Position numbers and translations under genes: made by a program
Source: Alteromonas pelagimontana
GTDB taxonomy: Bacteria; Pseudomonadota; Gammaproteobacteria; Enterobacterales; Alteromonadaceae
Reading direction: 5' to 3'
DNA: 64,000 bases
Assembly (NCBI RefSeq): GCF_002499975.2
Contig: NZ_CP052766.1
Coordinates: forward strand, 3,224,001-3,288,000
The notes under the pieces: generated by a model
Seen by the model: the letters and a program-made list of their open reading frames with translations, nothing else
Database searches by the model: none
Told to the model about the DNA's origin: nothing
In this document: positions 8,954 to 18,288 of the stretch, in pieces
Position numbering within the stretch: the first letter of the stretch is position 1
Layout: each line of letters opens with the position of its first letter

Positions 8954-9975
8954 GACCACTGGTTTTTCGAGTAGAAGCTTCTACACAATCTGGTCTCGGT
9001 CATTTAATGCGATGCTTGGCTATTGCTCAGGCTGCAGAAGACCAATCGATCCCAAGCATTTTCTTGCTAAGTGAAGAAGGTAAAGTCCTGGCAAGAGCTA
9101 GGCATGACTGGACGTACGATGTTATATCAGTACCGATTTTTGAAAGTCAGCACGAAGAAGGCAGTTGGATTCGCGAAATACTTAATGCTGTAAACGCATC
9201 AGCGTTGATTGTCGATGGTTACTCATTTACATCTGAGCTCTTGGTACCCATACGGAACTGTGAGACTAGCGTGGTTGTGCTGGATGACGGAAGTAACGCA
9301 TTAACGGCTTTTGCAGACATTGTAATTAACCCGGCAACGCGTGAATACGATGAGTTGTATCTGCAGAGCCAGGCATCGCTCCGCTTATGCACCGGCGATA
9401 AATATCGCTTGTTGCGCAGAGAGTTTCAGGTTTTATCACTGCCTTCGATAGAGGCGCGCCACGGAATAGCGGTCAATCTGGGCGGCAGCGATCCAATGAG
9501 CTTGACGCTGCCTGTATTACAACTACTACAACAAACGCTTCCCGAGGTGCCGGTGAGGGTTGTTACAGGCGCCGGCTATAGAAATCTACCAGCGCTGGAA
9601 CGATTTATTGCGCAATCGCCTTTGGCAGTTCAGCATATTCACAACTGCCAGAACATGGCTGACGTATGGTCCCACGCACGCGTTGCAATTAGTGCTGCGG
9701 GAGGAAGCCAGTTCGAGTTAGCCGTGTGCCAAACACCGTCACTATTGTTGATGGTGGCAGAGAACCAGCGCGGGGCAACAAACCTTGCACGTTCGCAAGG
9801 CTGGTGTGAGTTTTTTGATTGCACAACAGAGTTTCCGGAACCGCGGTTATCCAGTGCGTTAACTGAGTTATTCTTCAATGAACACCGACTTAAGGAAATG
9901 TCGGCCAAGGCCAGCAAGCTTCATGATGCGCTAGGCGCTATTCGTGTGCTTGAAGTGATAAGCGAAGCATTGTAA
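8950..9975 (+). CDS. pseG: UDP-2,4-diacetamido-2,4,6-trideoxy-beta-L-altropyranose hydrolase, PseG
   Basis: PseG releases UDP from the doubly acetylated altrose before the PseI condensation. I prefer the GTG at 8950, which overlaps the pseI stop as GTGA in the style of the whole operon; a GTG 18 bases upstream is also in frame. That gives 341 residues. The GT-B-like MurG fold is shown by the N-terminal ASTQSGLGHLMRCLAIA, with the catalytic-type His at about 18, by VNLGGSDP in the middle, and by SAAGGSQFELAVCQTPSLLL in the nucleotide-binding half. The stop shares its last base with the pseH ATG. Confidence 0.91.
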   Translation: MRPLVFRVEASTQSGLGHLMRCLAIAQAAEDQSIPSIFLLSEEGKVLARARHDWTYDVISVPIFESQHEEGSWIREILNAVNASALIVDGYSFTSELLVPIRNCETSVVVLDDGSNALTAFADIVINPATREYDELYLQSQASLRLCTGDKYRLLRREFQVLSLPSIEARHGIAVNLGGSDPMSLTLPVLQLLQQTLPEVPVRVVTGAGYRNLPALERFIAQSPLAVQHIHNCQNMADVWSHARVAISAAGGSQFELAVCQTPSLLLMVAENQRGATNLARSQGWCEFFDCTTEFPEPRLSSALTELFFNEHRLKEMSAKASKLHDALGAIRVLEVISEAL

Positions 9976-10553
9976 TGATAACTATCAAACAGCAACAGAA
10001 GGACTTTTATATTACTGGTTACTCCGTGCACCTTCGTCCTGTTGTTTACAGTGATCTTGAGCAACTGCGAGAGTGGCGTAACTCTGCGTTTGTAAGCAAG
10101 CAAATGCTGGATTCTCAATATATAAGTGCTGAGCAGCAAGCAGCGTGGTTTATGAAAGTTAGCCGGGATGATTCTCAGTACCACTGGATTGTGGAATATC
10201 AGGGCCATTGTATCGGCTCTACAAATATAAAAGCGCGTCATGTCGGTGAGCGCGTACATACAGCAAAAGAACTGGAACCCGGGCTTTATATCGGTGATCC
10301 CGATTATCAGGGCAACATCCTGGCTTTTGCGCCTACTCTTGCGATGTATGATTTTTGTTTTAACGAGCTGCAAACTCAGTCGTTTCATGCGGTGGTAAAG
10401 GCCACCAATCAGGCTGCAATCAAATATAATCAACAACTAGGATATGAAATCGTCAGTCAGCAAAAATTACTTGAACTCAGCTTGCAAAAAGAGGCCTACG
10501 AGCGGCAAACTGTTATGCTTAAGCGATTGCTGTCTCGAACGCGCCAGTCTTAG
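9975..10553 (+). CDS. pseH: UDP-4-amino-4,6-dideoxy-N-acetyl-beta-L-altrosamine N-acetyltransferase, PseH
   Basis: PseH is the GNAT acetyltransferase that adds the second acetyl group (N-4 of the UDP-sugar). The 192-residue protein has the PseH-type start VHLRPVVYSDLEQLREWRN and the late GNAT motif VKATNQAAIKYNQQLGY, where the acyl-CoA pyrophosphate loop and substrate residues lie. With PseB, C, F, G and I this completes the CMP-Pse pathway within six consecutive genes. The acyl-carrier module begins 17 bases downstream. If PseH or a later enzyme accepts a non-acetyl acyl donor, this would be the point of contact; that is inference. Confidence 0.88.
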   Translation: MITIKQQQKDFYITGYSVHLRPVVYSDLEQLREWRNSAFVSKQMLDSQYISAEQQAAWFMKVSRDDSQYHWIVEYQGHCIGSTNIKARHVGERVHTAKELEPGLYIGDPDYQGNILAFAPTLAMYDFCFNELQTQSFHAVVKATNQAAIKYNQQLGYEIVSQQKLLELSLQKEAYERQTVMLKRLLSRTRQS

Positions 10554-10570
10554 TTAGTGAAGAGGTTTTA

Positions 10571-10810
10571 GTGAACAATCAACAGAAATTAGTGGATGCT
10601 TTTTGCGAGGCATTAGGTGTTGCACCTGATATGGTAACTGATGACCTGACCTATAATACCATCAAAGAGTGGGATTCAACGGCACACATGATTCTAATTG
10701 CCGAACTGGAAAATACCTTCGATGTCATGCTAGACACTGACGATATCATTGATATGAGTTCAGTGGGAAAAGCAAAATCGATATTAAGCAAATATGACAT
10801 TGGGTTCTGA
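10571..10810 (+). CDS. Acyl carrier protein
   Basis: A 79-residue acidic protein with the phosphopantetheine attachment motif EWDSTAHM, Ser36 being the modified residue (the general ACP motif is DSxxH/L). It resembles the specialised ACPs of sugar-decoration clusters more than the fatty-acid AcpP, whose motif reads DSLDTVEL. The start is GTG after GAAGAGG. Its end overlaps the reductase gene by 17 bases, so the two are probably co-translated. In context it should carry the acyl chain handled by the next four enzymes. Confidence 0.88.
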   Translation: MNNQQKLVDAFCEALGVAPDMVTDDLTYNTIKEWDSTAHMILIAELENTFDVMLDTDDIIDMSSVGKAKSILSKYDIGF

Positions 10811-11558
10811 TGCCCCTCTAAAAGGGAAGTCGGTGTTAGTCACCGGCGCCACAGGCGGGCTGGGGCAGGCTATTGTTTCTCGTTGTCTGGCGGGTGGTGC
10901 GACTGTGTTTGCTGGCGGCAGAAACGAGGCGAAGCTTACTCAATTGGCTAAAAGCTGGGGCGAAAAAGTAGTGCCACTGATTTATGATGTGACTGACGAA
11001 AGAGCCGTTAAAGAAACTTTCCGGCAAATTCAGAAACAACAGATGCAGACTGGTATTGGCCCCCTTTGGGGCATGGTTAACAATGCTGGTTTGATGTTTG
11101 AAGCGCCTCTTAGTATCAGTAGCCTCGATAAGTTTAAGGAGCAGTTAAACGTGAATCTGCTCGCGCCGTACCAGCATATGCAATTGGCCGCCAGGCTTAT
11201 GTCTCGTCAGCGCAAAGGCAGTATTGTGAATATTGTGTCTCAGGTGGGGGAGCACGGAAGCAGCGGCATGAGCGCTTACGCCGCAACAAAAGCGGCACTG
11301 ACTGGCGTAACTAAGTCGTTGGCAAAAGAACTGGCGCCCATCGGCATACGGGTGAATGCTGTCGCTCCAGGTTTTATTGATACTCACCTCACCGAACATT
11401 ACGAAGAACACGCAAGGGAAGCGGTAGTCTCGCGTATTGCATTTCAACGTGCCGGAATGGCGAGCGAAGTAGCCAATGCTGTTTTTTACTTACTAAGCGA
11501 TCAGGCAAGCTATACCTCAGGGCACGTTCTGCCTGTCGACGGTATTTTTTCACCGTGA
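10794..11558 (+). CDS. FabG-like 3-oxoacyl-ACP reductase (short-chain dehydrogenase)
   Basis: This is a classical short-chain dehydrogenase of 254 residues. The NAD(P) motif TGATGGLG is at 17-24, NNAG at 96-99, catalytic Ser at about 149 and Tyr162/Lys166 in AYAATKAALTG. The C-terminal part reads INAVAPGFIDT-like (RVNAVAPGFIDTHL) and ends VDGIF, the usual FabG pattern. It lies between an ACP and an AMP-forming ligase, which suggests reduction of an ACP-bound 3-oxo group to a hydroxyl. A sugar or other small-molecule substrate cannot be excluded from sequence alone. Confidence 0.82.
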   Translation: MTLGSDAPLKGKSVLVTGATGGLGQAIVSRCLAGGATVFAGGRNEAKLTQLAKSWGEKVVPLIYDVTDERAVKETFRQIQKQQMQTGIGPLWGMVNNAGLMFEAPLSISSLDKFKEQLNVNLLAPYQHMQLAARLMSRQRKGSIVNIVSQVGEHGSSGMSAYAATKAALTGVTKSLAKELAPIGIRVNAVAPGFIDTHLTEHYEEHAREAVVSRIAFQRAGMASEVANAVFYLLSDQASYTSGHVLPVDGIFSP

Positions 11559-12949
11559 CCACAATGTTATGTGTTGTCGATAATTTAGAGCAACATGCTG
11601 CAAACAAACGCATTGCTTTAAAGGATGATACCAGCAGCGTTACCTATTGTGAACTTCTGCGGCGGATAGAGCATCGCAGGGAACAATGGCGTCAGCATTT
11701 GCGCAACGAGTTGGCGCGACCACTGGTCATGCTGTTTATGGATAATACTATCGACAGCGTAGTAAATTACCTGACCTGTCTGCGGTTTCGTCTTCCGGTG
11801 TTAGTCATCAATACCAAACTTCAGGAAACTGCAAAAAAAGATTTTATTCAGCGTTTTAATCCTCATTTAATAGTCGAGGAAAATACGGTTCAGGCATCTG
11901 CGTCTCAGCCCCTGTCGTTGCACCCCGAATTGGCACTGCTTATGGCTACTTCCGGCTCAACGGGAAGCGGAAAATGCGTGGCATTGTCTTATCGTAATTT
12001 ACACGTAAACACGGAGTCGATTCTTACGTATCTTCCCATACGTAGCGATGACCGGACCTTAGCTACTTTACCCTTTTCCTATTCCTACGGGCTTTCGGTA
12101 CTTCACTCCCATTTAGCCTGTGGAGCCACCATTGCTATGACTACGTTGACCGTAATGGAAAGAGAATTTTGGCGATTGTTGCAGTCTTTGCCGGTGACCT
12201 CTTTATCCGGTGTGCCACATTGGTATGAAATGTTGATACGCTTGCGTTTTACCCGACAGGAATTGCCTTCTTTACGTTATTTTACGCAAGCTGGTGGGCG
12301 GTTAGACCCCGACGTGTCTCAACAACTCGCTGACTACGCAAAGACACATAATAAGCAGTTTTTTGTCATGTACGGGCAGACGGAAGCTACCGCAAGAATT
12401 GCCTTTCTTGACGCTGACAAGGTTAGGGACAAGCCAACTTCTGTCGGGCAGGCAATTCCCGGCGGTGAGTTGGAGCTGCGCTCTCTTTCTGGCGACCGGA
12501 TTAGCACAGCATATACCGAAGGAGAGTTATACTATCGAGGGGAAAATACCATGCTGGGTTATGTCGAGACTTCGAGGGAACTGGCTGCGTTTGTACCGAA
12601 AGAATGGCTCGCTACCGGCGATCTTGCCGAATTCGATAGCGAAGGCGATTTTTACATTACCGGTCGCACTAAACGCATTGCGAAGCTTTTTGGCGAGCGA
12701 GTCAACCTTGATGAATTGGAAAGACAGTTTGCCCAAGTCGGTTTATCCGTAAGATGCTGCGGCGAAGAAAATGTTATTGCTGCTTTTTGTCTTGCTACCG
12801 ACAAAGAACTTGTTAAGAAATATTTCGATCAAATACTGACAGCACCACCAAAATCTCGTCGTCTTGTCACTCTAGAGGCCTGGCCTTTGTTAGCTAATGA
12901 GAAAATTGATTATGGTATGCTAAACGTGATGCTGAAACAGGCGCTTTAG
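11555..12949 (+). CDS. AMP-forming acyl ligase (ANL superfamily)
   Basis: A 464-residue adenylate-forming enzyme that would activate a carboxylic acid with ATP and pass it to CoA or to the neighbouring ACP. The phosphate loop TSGSTGSGK lies at 132-140, YGQTEATAR near 273-281, and ATGDLAEFDSEGDFYITGR carries the A7-A8 elements. Lysine in NEKIDYGML near the end is the likely A10 residue. It is shorter than typical acyl-CoA synthetases (500-600 residues). The GTG start shares four bases with the reductase stop. The acyl substrate is not predictable by eye. Confidence 0.83.
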   Translation: MTTMLCVVDNLEQHAANKRIALKDDTSSVTYCELLRRIEHRREQWRQHLRNELARPLVMLFMDNTIDSVVNYLTCLRFRLPVLVINTKLQETAKKDFIQRFNPHLIVEENTVQASASQPLSLHPELALLMATSGSTGSGKCVALSYRNLHVNTESILTYLPIRSDDRTLATLPFSYSYGLSVLHSHLACGATIAMTTLTVMEREFWRLLQSLPVTSLSGVPHWYEMLIRLRFTRQELPSLRYFTQAGGRLDPDVSQQLADYAKTHNKQFFVMYGQTEATARIAFLDADKVRDKPTSVGQAIPGGELELRSLSGDRISTAYTEGELYYRGENTMLGYVETSRELAAFVPKEWLATGDLAEFDSEGDFYITGRTKRIAKLFGERVNLDELERQFAQVGLSVRCCGEENVIAAFCLATDKELVKKYFDQILTAPPKSRRLVTLEAWPLLANEKIDYGMLNVMLKQAL

Positions 12950-12951
12950 TT

Positions 12952-14046
12952 ATGGCAGGTAACACATTAGACACTTACCTGACGCAGTACGAGTCACTGC
13001 TAAATCACGGGCTTTTCACAAAACCTCAAGTTGAAAAACAAAAGAAGCTTACGGCTTTAATGCATACGCTGCATGTTCATCATCAGCAACAATGTTTACC
13101 TTATCGCAAGCTGTTCCCCAACGAGCTGGGACCTCTGACGAATTATGCCGATTTTCCCTATCTGGCGGTAAGACTTTTCAAAGTAATGCAATTACAGAGT
13201 ATTGCCGATCATGAGATTTTCCGAACGCTCTTGTCTTCCGGCACTACCGGTCAAACACCGGCCAAAGTTGTGCTTGATAGCCTTACCAGCGCCCGCCAAA
13301 GCAAAGCATTAGTGAAGATAATGCAGGAGTTTATCGGGAAAGCGCGCTTGCCAATGCTCATTGTGGACTCACCGCAGGTACTAAAAAATCCCGCCTTCTC
13401 GGCGCGGGCTGCGGGGGTTCAGGGAATGGCATTTTTCGGCAGAAAGCCTGTTTATGCTTTACGCGAAGATATGTCGTTAGATGTTGAAGCAGTTAAAGCC
13501 TTTGCAGAAGACAATGTGGGGCAACCCGTTCTGATTTTTGGCTTTACCTTTATGGTGTGGTTACATTTCGTTCAAGCTTTAGAGGATCGCGTAATTCGTC
13601 TGCCGTTGGAGCAAGGCATCGTCATCCACAGCGGAGGCTGGAAAAAACTCGCTGATAAGCAGGTAAATAATGCCACCTTCAAAGCCGGTCTAAAAGCAAC
13701 TTGTGGTATTGCCAAAGTACATAACTTTTACGGTATGGCGGAACAAGTGGGAAGCGTATTCGTAGAATGTGAAAAGGGTCATCTTCACGCGCCATCGGTC
13801 GCTGATATTGTAATTCGTAATCCTTATACACTGGCGGAATCTGCCTGTGGAGAAGAAGGACTAATTCAGGTAATTTCAGCCCTGCCTACCAGTTATCCAG
13901 GTTACAGTATTTTGACGGAAGATTTAGGTCGAATGTTAGGGGAAGATAATTGCCTCTGTGGGCGCTTAGGTCGCCATTTTGAAGTGACGCGGCGTCTACC
14001 GAAAACCGAGATCAGAGGTTGTAGCGATACCGGGAGCCGGGAATGA
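12952..14046 (+). CDS. LuxE-like acyl-protein synthetase
   Basis: LuxE-family enzymes adenylate a fatty acid and pass it, as a thioester, to the partner reductase LuxC. The product is 364 residues, close to the family's usual length. The segment LLSSGTTGQTPAKVVLD at about 93-109 is the characteristic phosphate-binding stretch, and HNFYGMAEQVGSVFVEC in the second half matches the motif before the LuxE C-terminus. It is directly followed by a luxC-like gene with a four-base overlap, the pairing seen in lux operons. luxA, luxB and luxD are absent, so bioluminescence is unlikely. Confidence 0.82.
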   Translation: MAGNTLDTYLTQYESLLNHGLFTKPQVEKQKKLTALMHTLHVHHQQQCLPYRKLFPNELGPLTNYADFPYLAVRLFKVMQLQSIADHEIFRTLLSSGTTGQTPAKVVLDSLTSARQSKALVKIMQEFIGKARLPMLIVDSPQVLKNPAFSARAAGVQGMAFFGRKPVYALREDMSLDVEAVKAFAEDNVGQPVLIFGFTFMVWLHFVQALEDRVIRLPLEQGIVIHSGGWKKLADKQVNNATFKAGLKATCGIAKVHNFYGMAEQVGSVFVECEKGHLHAPSVADIVIRNPYTLAESACGEEGLIQVISALPTSYPGYSILTEDLGRMLGEDNCLCGRLGRHFEVTRRLPKTEIRGCSDTGSRE

Positions 14047-15230
14047 CCATCACGCAACTTGCACCAGTGAAAGAAAAGAGCATCAGCACCGATTTGACTG
14101 CGCTGTCGGCGTTACGCGCGCCACTACTAGCGGTGGGTGATGAGCGTATTTTTGCTTTTACCGATGCGCTTTCTGCAGTCCTGCTGAAAGAGCCTCGTTT
14201 TCGAGATTATAGCGAGCTAGTGGCTCTGGGGTTTTGGCTGCGACGGGCCAATTTATCACGTTATCTACAGCAACTACAGGACGCTTTTTACAAGCCTTTA
14301 GGATTGGTAGTGCATTACACGCCGGCAAATGTGGACACCATGTTCATCTATAGCTGGATTTGCGCGTTGATAATGGGAAACAGGAATATTGTTCGTGTTG
14401 CCAGCCAGTTAAGCAATTTGCAGCAGGCACTCATTGATTGCGTAAACCTGTTGTTCAAGCAAGAGCAACATCAGTCTATTGCGCTGGCAAATAATTTTAT
14501 TCAGTTCGATAAGGCGCAGAGCGTCGGGGAGTCTTTAAGTCTTGAAGCAGATGCCAGAGTGCTTTGGGGCGGGGATGACAGCGTGAGCGCCATTCGTCAT
14601 TTACCCTCTCGTCCACGCTGCAGAGATATCAGCTTTGCGGACAGATATTCTGCCACCATTATTGCTCAAAGCGGGATAAATGAAGGCAATCGCAGAAGTG
14701 TTGCACAGCGAGTATGGCGAGACATGAACACCTTTGATCAGCAAGCGTGCTCCTCGCCCAGGTTACTGTTTTGGTGTGGGGATGAAATTGGATTAGTCAG
14801 GCAACTGGAAACGCTAGGCAATGTGGCGTCAGATACTGCCTTTACAGAGTTTCATCGTAATGAACAACTGGTGTTTAGTCAATGGCAACAGGCTGAGGGG
14901 AACGTTCAGCAAGCGATACAGGCTGGGCCAATTTGCGCTGTGATACAAGACCCTAAAGCACCCTCTATAATACAAATTCACCCAGGACAGCAAATATTGG
15001 TCTGTTATGTAATCAATGAGCTTGAGGAACTCGTTGCTCTGGTTGACAACAAGTTGCAGACGCTAAGCTATTTTGGCTTTGAAAAAGAAGCATTTTTTAA
15101 GTTTTTGAAAGAGTCGCCGATACAGGGGATAGACAGAATCGTTCCAGTCGGCGAAGCGTTGGCATTTTCTCCTGAATGGGACGGATACGATCTTTTGACT
15201 CAGCTAGCCAGGCGAGTGGTATTTAAATGA
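14043..15230 (+). CDS. LuxC-like acyl-CoA/acyl-protein reductase
   Basis: LuxC reduces an activated acyl group to an aldehyde with NADPH. The 395-residue product is shorter than luminous-bacterium LuxC (about 480), mainly at the N-terminus. It keeps the cofactor-side segment reading MGNRNIVRVASQLS, the ISFADRYSATIIAQ stretch, and the catalytic cysteine in FDQQACSSPRLLFWCG (Cys236). With the preceding LuxE-like protein it should form an acid reductase. Here it lies in a flagellin-glycan operon, where an aldehyde (or after further reduction an alcohol, or by transamination an amine) could be the decoration precursor; that is inference. Confidence 0.82.
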   Translation: MTITQLAPVKEKSISTDLTALSALRAPLLAVGDERIFAFTDALSAVLLKEPRFRDYSELVALGFWLRRANLSRYLQQLQDAFYKPLGLVVHYTPANVDTMFIYSWICALIMGNRNIVRVASQLSNLQQALIDCVNLLFKQEQHQSIALANNFIQFDKAQSVGESLSLEADARVLWGGDDSVSAIRHLPSRPRCRDISFADRYSATIIAQSGINEGNRRSVAQRVWRDMNTFDQQACSSPRLLFWCGDEIGLVRQLETLGNVASDTAFTEFHRNEQLVFSQWQQAEGNVQQAIQAGPICAVIQDPKAPSIIQIHPGQQILVCYVINELEELVALVDNKLQTLSYFGFEKEAFFKFLKESPIQGIDRIVPVGEALAFSPEWDGYDLLTQLARRVVFK

Positions 15231-16183
15231 AGCTTTCAGTTATCGTTCCGGCGTACAACCTTGAAAACTATATAGTTGAATGTTTGTTGTCTGTTTTACA
15301 CCAGGAAGTAAATTTTCCGTTTGAAGTTATTGCGTGTGACGATGCCTCTACAGACAGCACAGCAAGTGCTATTCGTTCTCTTGCCGTTGATTACCCACAG
15401 CTAAAAACCATTGTTAAGCCCAAAAATGAAGGGCTGGCTGCGAACATGCGAACCTTGCTTCAGTCGGTGAAGGGAGAGTATATCGCTTATTTGGATGGCG
15501 ACGATATTGCGTTACCCGGTAAATTGCAAGCGCAGGTAAATTACCTCGACAGCCATCCCGGCTGCGAAATGGTATTTCACGAATCCGATGTGTTTGATTC
15601 AGCCACCGGACAATCCCTTCGTCTGTATTCTCAATCCTTTTACAACTGGACCTACATTCCAACAGAATCGAATATAGAGCATCTGGTTCGTTACGGGACT
15701 TATATGCAGGCCAGCAGTGTAATGTTTCGCAACCATTCTAATTTAGATAATACTATTGCTCGTGACTGTAAAATAATTCTGGATTATCCCTTTTACGTAT
15801 TGAACGCGGGCTATCTTAACGCCAATATCCATTTTATCGGCGAAGTATTAGGACGTTACCGTATCCACGAGCATAGTTTTGGCGCCCAAACGCAACGAAG
15901 TGTAGCGCGGCGAGAGCAAGCGCTGCAGGATATGATAATGACGTGCCAGATGGCGCTGCAGTTTTGTAAGTCTGAGGAAGTGGTTCAAAGCGGTATCTCT
16001 CACCATCAGTATGCGGCAGCACTCTATTTTTTATTTAAAGATAACGATGAACGCTTCCATCACTGGATAACGGCTTCCGCTTCTGGGGCAGGTTTTTTTA
16101 ACAAAAAACACAAGTTAGCTTGGGACCTTCGGGATTCGCCTGCAGCTCTGAAAGACGCGCTACGTAACGGAGTGCATCTGTGA
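15227..16183 (+). CDS. Family 2 glycosyltransferase
   Basis: An inverting GT-A glycosyltransferase of 318 residues. The N-terminus SVIVPAYNLENYIVECL and the CDDASTDSTASA loop bind the nucleotide sugar, and the metal-binding DXD lies in YLDGDDIA (Asp90-Asp93). There are no membrane segments. It overlaps the luxC-like gene and glf by four bases each, so it belongs to the same transcription unit. Likely it extends the Pse-linked glycan or modifies it; donor and acceptor are unknown. Confidence 0.85.
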   Translation: MKLSVIVPAYNLENYIVECLLSVLHQEVNFPFEVIACDDASTDSTASAIRSLAVDYPQLKTIVKPKNEGLAANMRTLLQSVKGEYIAYLDGDDIALPGKLQAQVNYLDSHPGCEMVFHESDVFDSATGQSLRLYSQSFYNWTYIPTESNIEHLVRYGTYMQASSVMFRNHSNLDNTIARDCKIILDYPFYVLNAGYLNANIHFIGEVLGRYRIHEHSFGAQTQRSVARREQALQDMIMTCQMALQFCKSEEVVQSGISHHQYAAALYFLFKDNDERFHHWITASASGAGFFNKKHKLAWDLRDSPAALKDALRNGVHL

Positions 16184-17346
16184 TAACACCTGACGTAATT
16201 GTTATTGGTGCAGGGTTTTCCGGAGCTGTGATGGCTGAGCGTTTAGCTGCCACCGGGAAAAAGGTTCTAATTCTAGAACAGCGCGACCAGATTGCCGGAA
16301 ATTGCTACGATTATCGTAATGAAGCGGGAATCATGATACACCAGTACGGGCCGCATCTGTTTCATACCAATAAGCCCGAAGTTTGGGATTACCTTTCCCG
16401 CTTTACTGACTGGCATCCATACGAGCATAAGGTGTTAAGTCGTGTTGACGGAAAGCTGGTACCGATGCCCTTTAATCTAAATACGCTTGATAGACTTTAT
16501 CCCAAACATGAAGCAAAGTCGCTAAGTCGGTTGCTAATTGCGCGCTACGGTGAAGGCGCTAAAGTGCCTATCCTGGACCTATGCGATGCAGCCGAACCTG
16601 CTCTGGAGGCGCTCGGTAAACTGGTTTATGATAAATTTTTTGTTAATTACACCACCAAACAATGGGGTGTAAAACCCGAAGACATTTCTGCTGCAGTTAC
16701 TGCAAGGGTTCCGGTGGTGATTTCTCGTGACAACCGCTATTTTCACGACAAGTGGCAAGCTATTCCTAAAGACGGTTACACGGCGATGTTTAGAAAAATG
16801 TTAGCGAGCAATAGCATTAAGGTTGAGCTTAATGTAGATGCCACGACTCGTTTACGGTTAGACCAGAATACAGGAGAAGTTTTTTTTGACGGCAGTGTCT
16901 TTAATGGCCACGTTATTTTTACCGGCAGGCTAGACGCGCTGTTTAACTATGTTCATGGGGAATTGCCATATCGTTCTTTACAGTTTGTATATGAAGAGCA
17001 TTCTGAAGACTTCTATCAACCCGTAACTACAGTGAATTATCCCAATGAACACGCTTTTACGCGTATAACCGAATTCAAACATATTCTGCCTGTTGATACT
17101 GTAACCACCACCATTGTTAAAGAATTCCCGCAGGATTTCGATCGTCATGATCCAAAAAGGAATGTGCCGTATTATCCTGTTTTTAACGACGACAACCAAA
17201 ACCGCTATAACGATTACCGCGCACTTTTACAAGCATTTCCAACTCTCACAGTGTTAGGACGTCTGGCCGACTACCGTTACTACAACATGGACGATGCAGT
17301 GGCCAATGCGCTTTATGTCTATCGGACAAGGGCTGCTGTATTCTGA
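16180..17346 (+). CDS. glf: UDP-galactopyranose mutase
   Basis: Glf is an FAD enzyme that converts UDP-galactopyranose to UDP-galactofuranose. The 388 residues begin with the dinucleotide motif VIGAGFSGAVMAERLA (about 8-23). They include the family signatures GNCYDYRN, YGPHLFHTNKPEVWDYL and NYTTKQWG, and a late segment in which NYPNEHAFTRITEFKH is followed by a C-terminal YYNMDDAV. The start is GTG overlapping the previous stop. Its presence says galactofuranose (or a related furanose) is a constituent of the glycan made by the flanking glycosyltransferases. The stop shares one base with the next gene. Confidence 0.93.
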   Translation: MITPDVIVIGAGFSGAVMAERLAATGKKVLILEQRDQIAGNCYDYRNEAGIMIHQYGPHLFHTNKPEVWDYLSRFTDWHPYEHKVLSRVDGKLVPMPFNLNTLDRLYPKHEAKSLSRLLIARYGEGAKVPILDLCDAAEPALEALGKLVYDKFFVNYTTKQWGVKPEDISAAVTARVPVVISRDNRYFHDKWQAIPKDGYTAMFRKMLASNSIKVELNVDATTRLRLDQNTGEVFFDGSVFNGHVIFTGRLDALFNYVHGELPYRSLQFVYEEHSEDFYQPVTTVNYPNEHAFTRITEFKHILPVDTVTTTIVKEFPQDFDRHDPKRNVPYYPVFNDDNQNRYNDYRALLQAFPTLTVLGRLADYRYYNMDDAVANALYVYRTRAAVF

Positions 17347-18221
17347 TGCCTCTAGTCTCGGTTATTCTTCCGGTATTCAACGCTGCCGAATTTATCGACG
17401 AGGCAATTCAATCGTTATGTAGCCAAACATTTAGCGATTTCGAGTTGCTGATTGTCAACGACGGTTCAACAGATAGGACGAGTGAATTACTTCGGCAGTG
17501 GCAACAAAAAGACCCCAGAGTTAATGTTTTCTATCAAAGAAACGAAGGTGTAGTGTCGTCTTTAAATAAGCTGATAGGATTAGCGGGAGGTAAATATATT
17601 GCAAGAATGGATGCCGATGACATATGTTTTCCCGAACGTTTGGCCATACAATTGGAGTACTTTAAACGAGATCCAGCACTTGGCGTTCTGGGGAGTAAGG
17701 TTCAATTAAACAACGCTCCACAGGAGTATTGGCATTATCGGCAAACCAGCGAACAAACAGAAGCATTACTGTTATTGGGTAACACTCCGCTTTGTCATCC
17801 GTCCATAATGGTTCGTCGAGAAATTTATCAAAACTTGCTCTATCGTAGCGATTATCCTCATCTTGAAGATTTAGACTGGTTTATCCGTTTTTTACGCCGT
17901 GGTACACATAGTATGTATGCTGCGTCAGAAATATTGATCAAATACCGAACGCACACAGGAAATATTTCTGTAAAGCATCGGCAACTACAGCAAGAAACTC
18001 GCAAAATACTATTGGCGAACCTGTGGCGAAGCTATAGTTTGACGTTTACTGAGGAAGATATTAATTGCTTTTTAGGTCCGCTTATGGCGGACAAAGGAGG
18101 TTTTTCAGTGCTGCAAGTTAACAATTCGGTAAGGCACATGGGAATGCAATTAGCGCAGATAAATCCGTCAACGAAAGAAGAACTTGCTCGGCGACATAAT
18201 CTTTGGTTAACCAGAAGTTAA
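17346..18221 (+). CDS. Family 2 glycosyltransferase
   Basis: A 291-residue GT-A enzyme with VSVILPVFNAAEFIDEAIQ at its start, the VNDGSTDRT loop and the DXD in RMDADDICFPERL (Asp89-Asp92). It starts on the last base of the glf stop and ends the strictly overlapping part of the operon. The neighbouring mutase makes it a candidate galactofuranosyltransferase, but no motif proves the donor. Confidence 0.83.
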   Translation: MPLVSVILPVFNAAEFIDEAIQSLCSQTFSDFELLIVNDGSTDRTSELLRQWQQKDPRVNVFYQRNEGVVSSLNKLIGLAGGKYIARMDADDICFPERLAIQLEYFKRDPALGVLGSKVQLNNAPQEYWHYRQTSEQTEALLLLGNTPLCHPSIMVRREIYQNLLYRSDYPHLEDLDWFIRFLRRGTHSMYAASEILIKYRTHTGNISVKHRQLQQETRKILLANLWRSYSLTFTEEDINCFLGPLMADKGGFSVLQVNNSVRHMGMQLAQINPSTKEELARRHNLWLTRS

Positions 18222-18288
18222 GGGCCGCATCAGCATGAGAGGGGGAAGAAGCAGGTACCCTTGAGGCCAGGCCGAACAGTTAATTTAG

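Noticed and set aside
9921..10436. 171-codon minus-strand frame opposite pseG/pseH
   Set aside because: Fully antisense to two well-supported overlapping genes, no recognisable motif and no ribosome binding site.
10571..15230. luxC/luxE-like genes as part of a bioluminescence operon
   Set aside because: No luxA, luxB, luxD or luxG is nearby, the LuxC-like protein is short, and the genes are co-translated with pseudaminic acid and glycosyltransferase genes.
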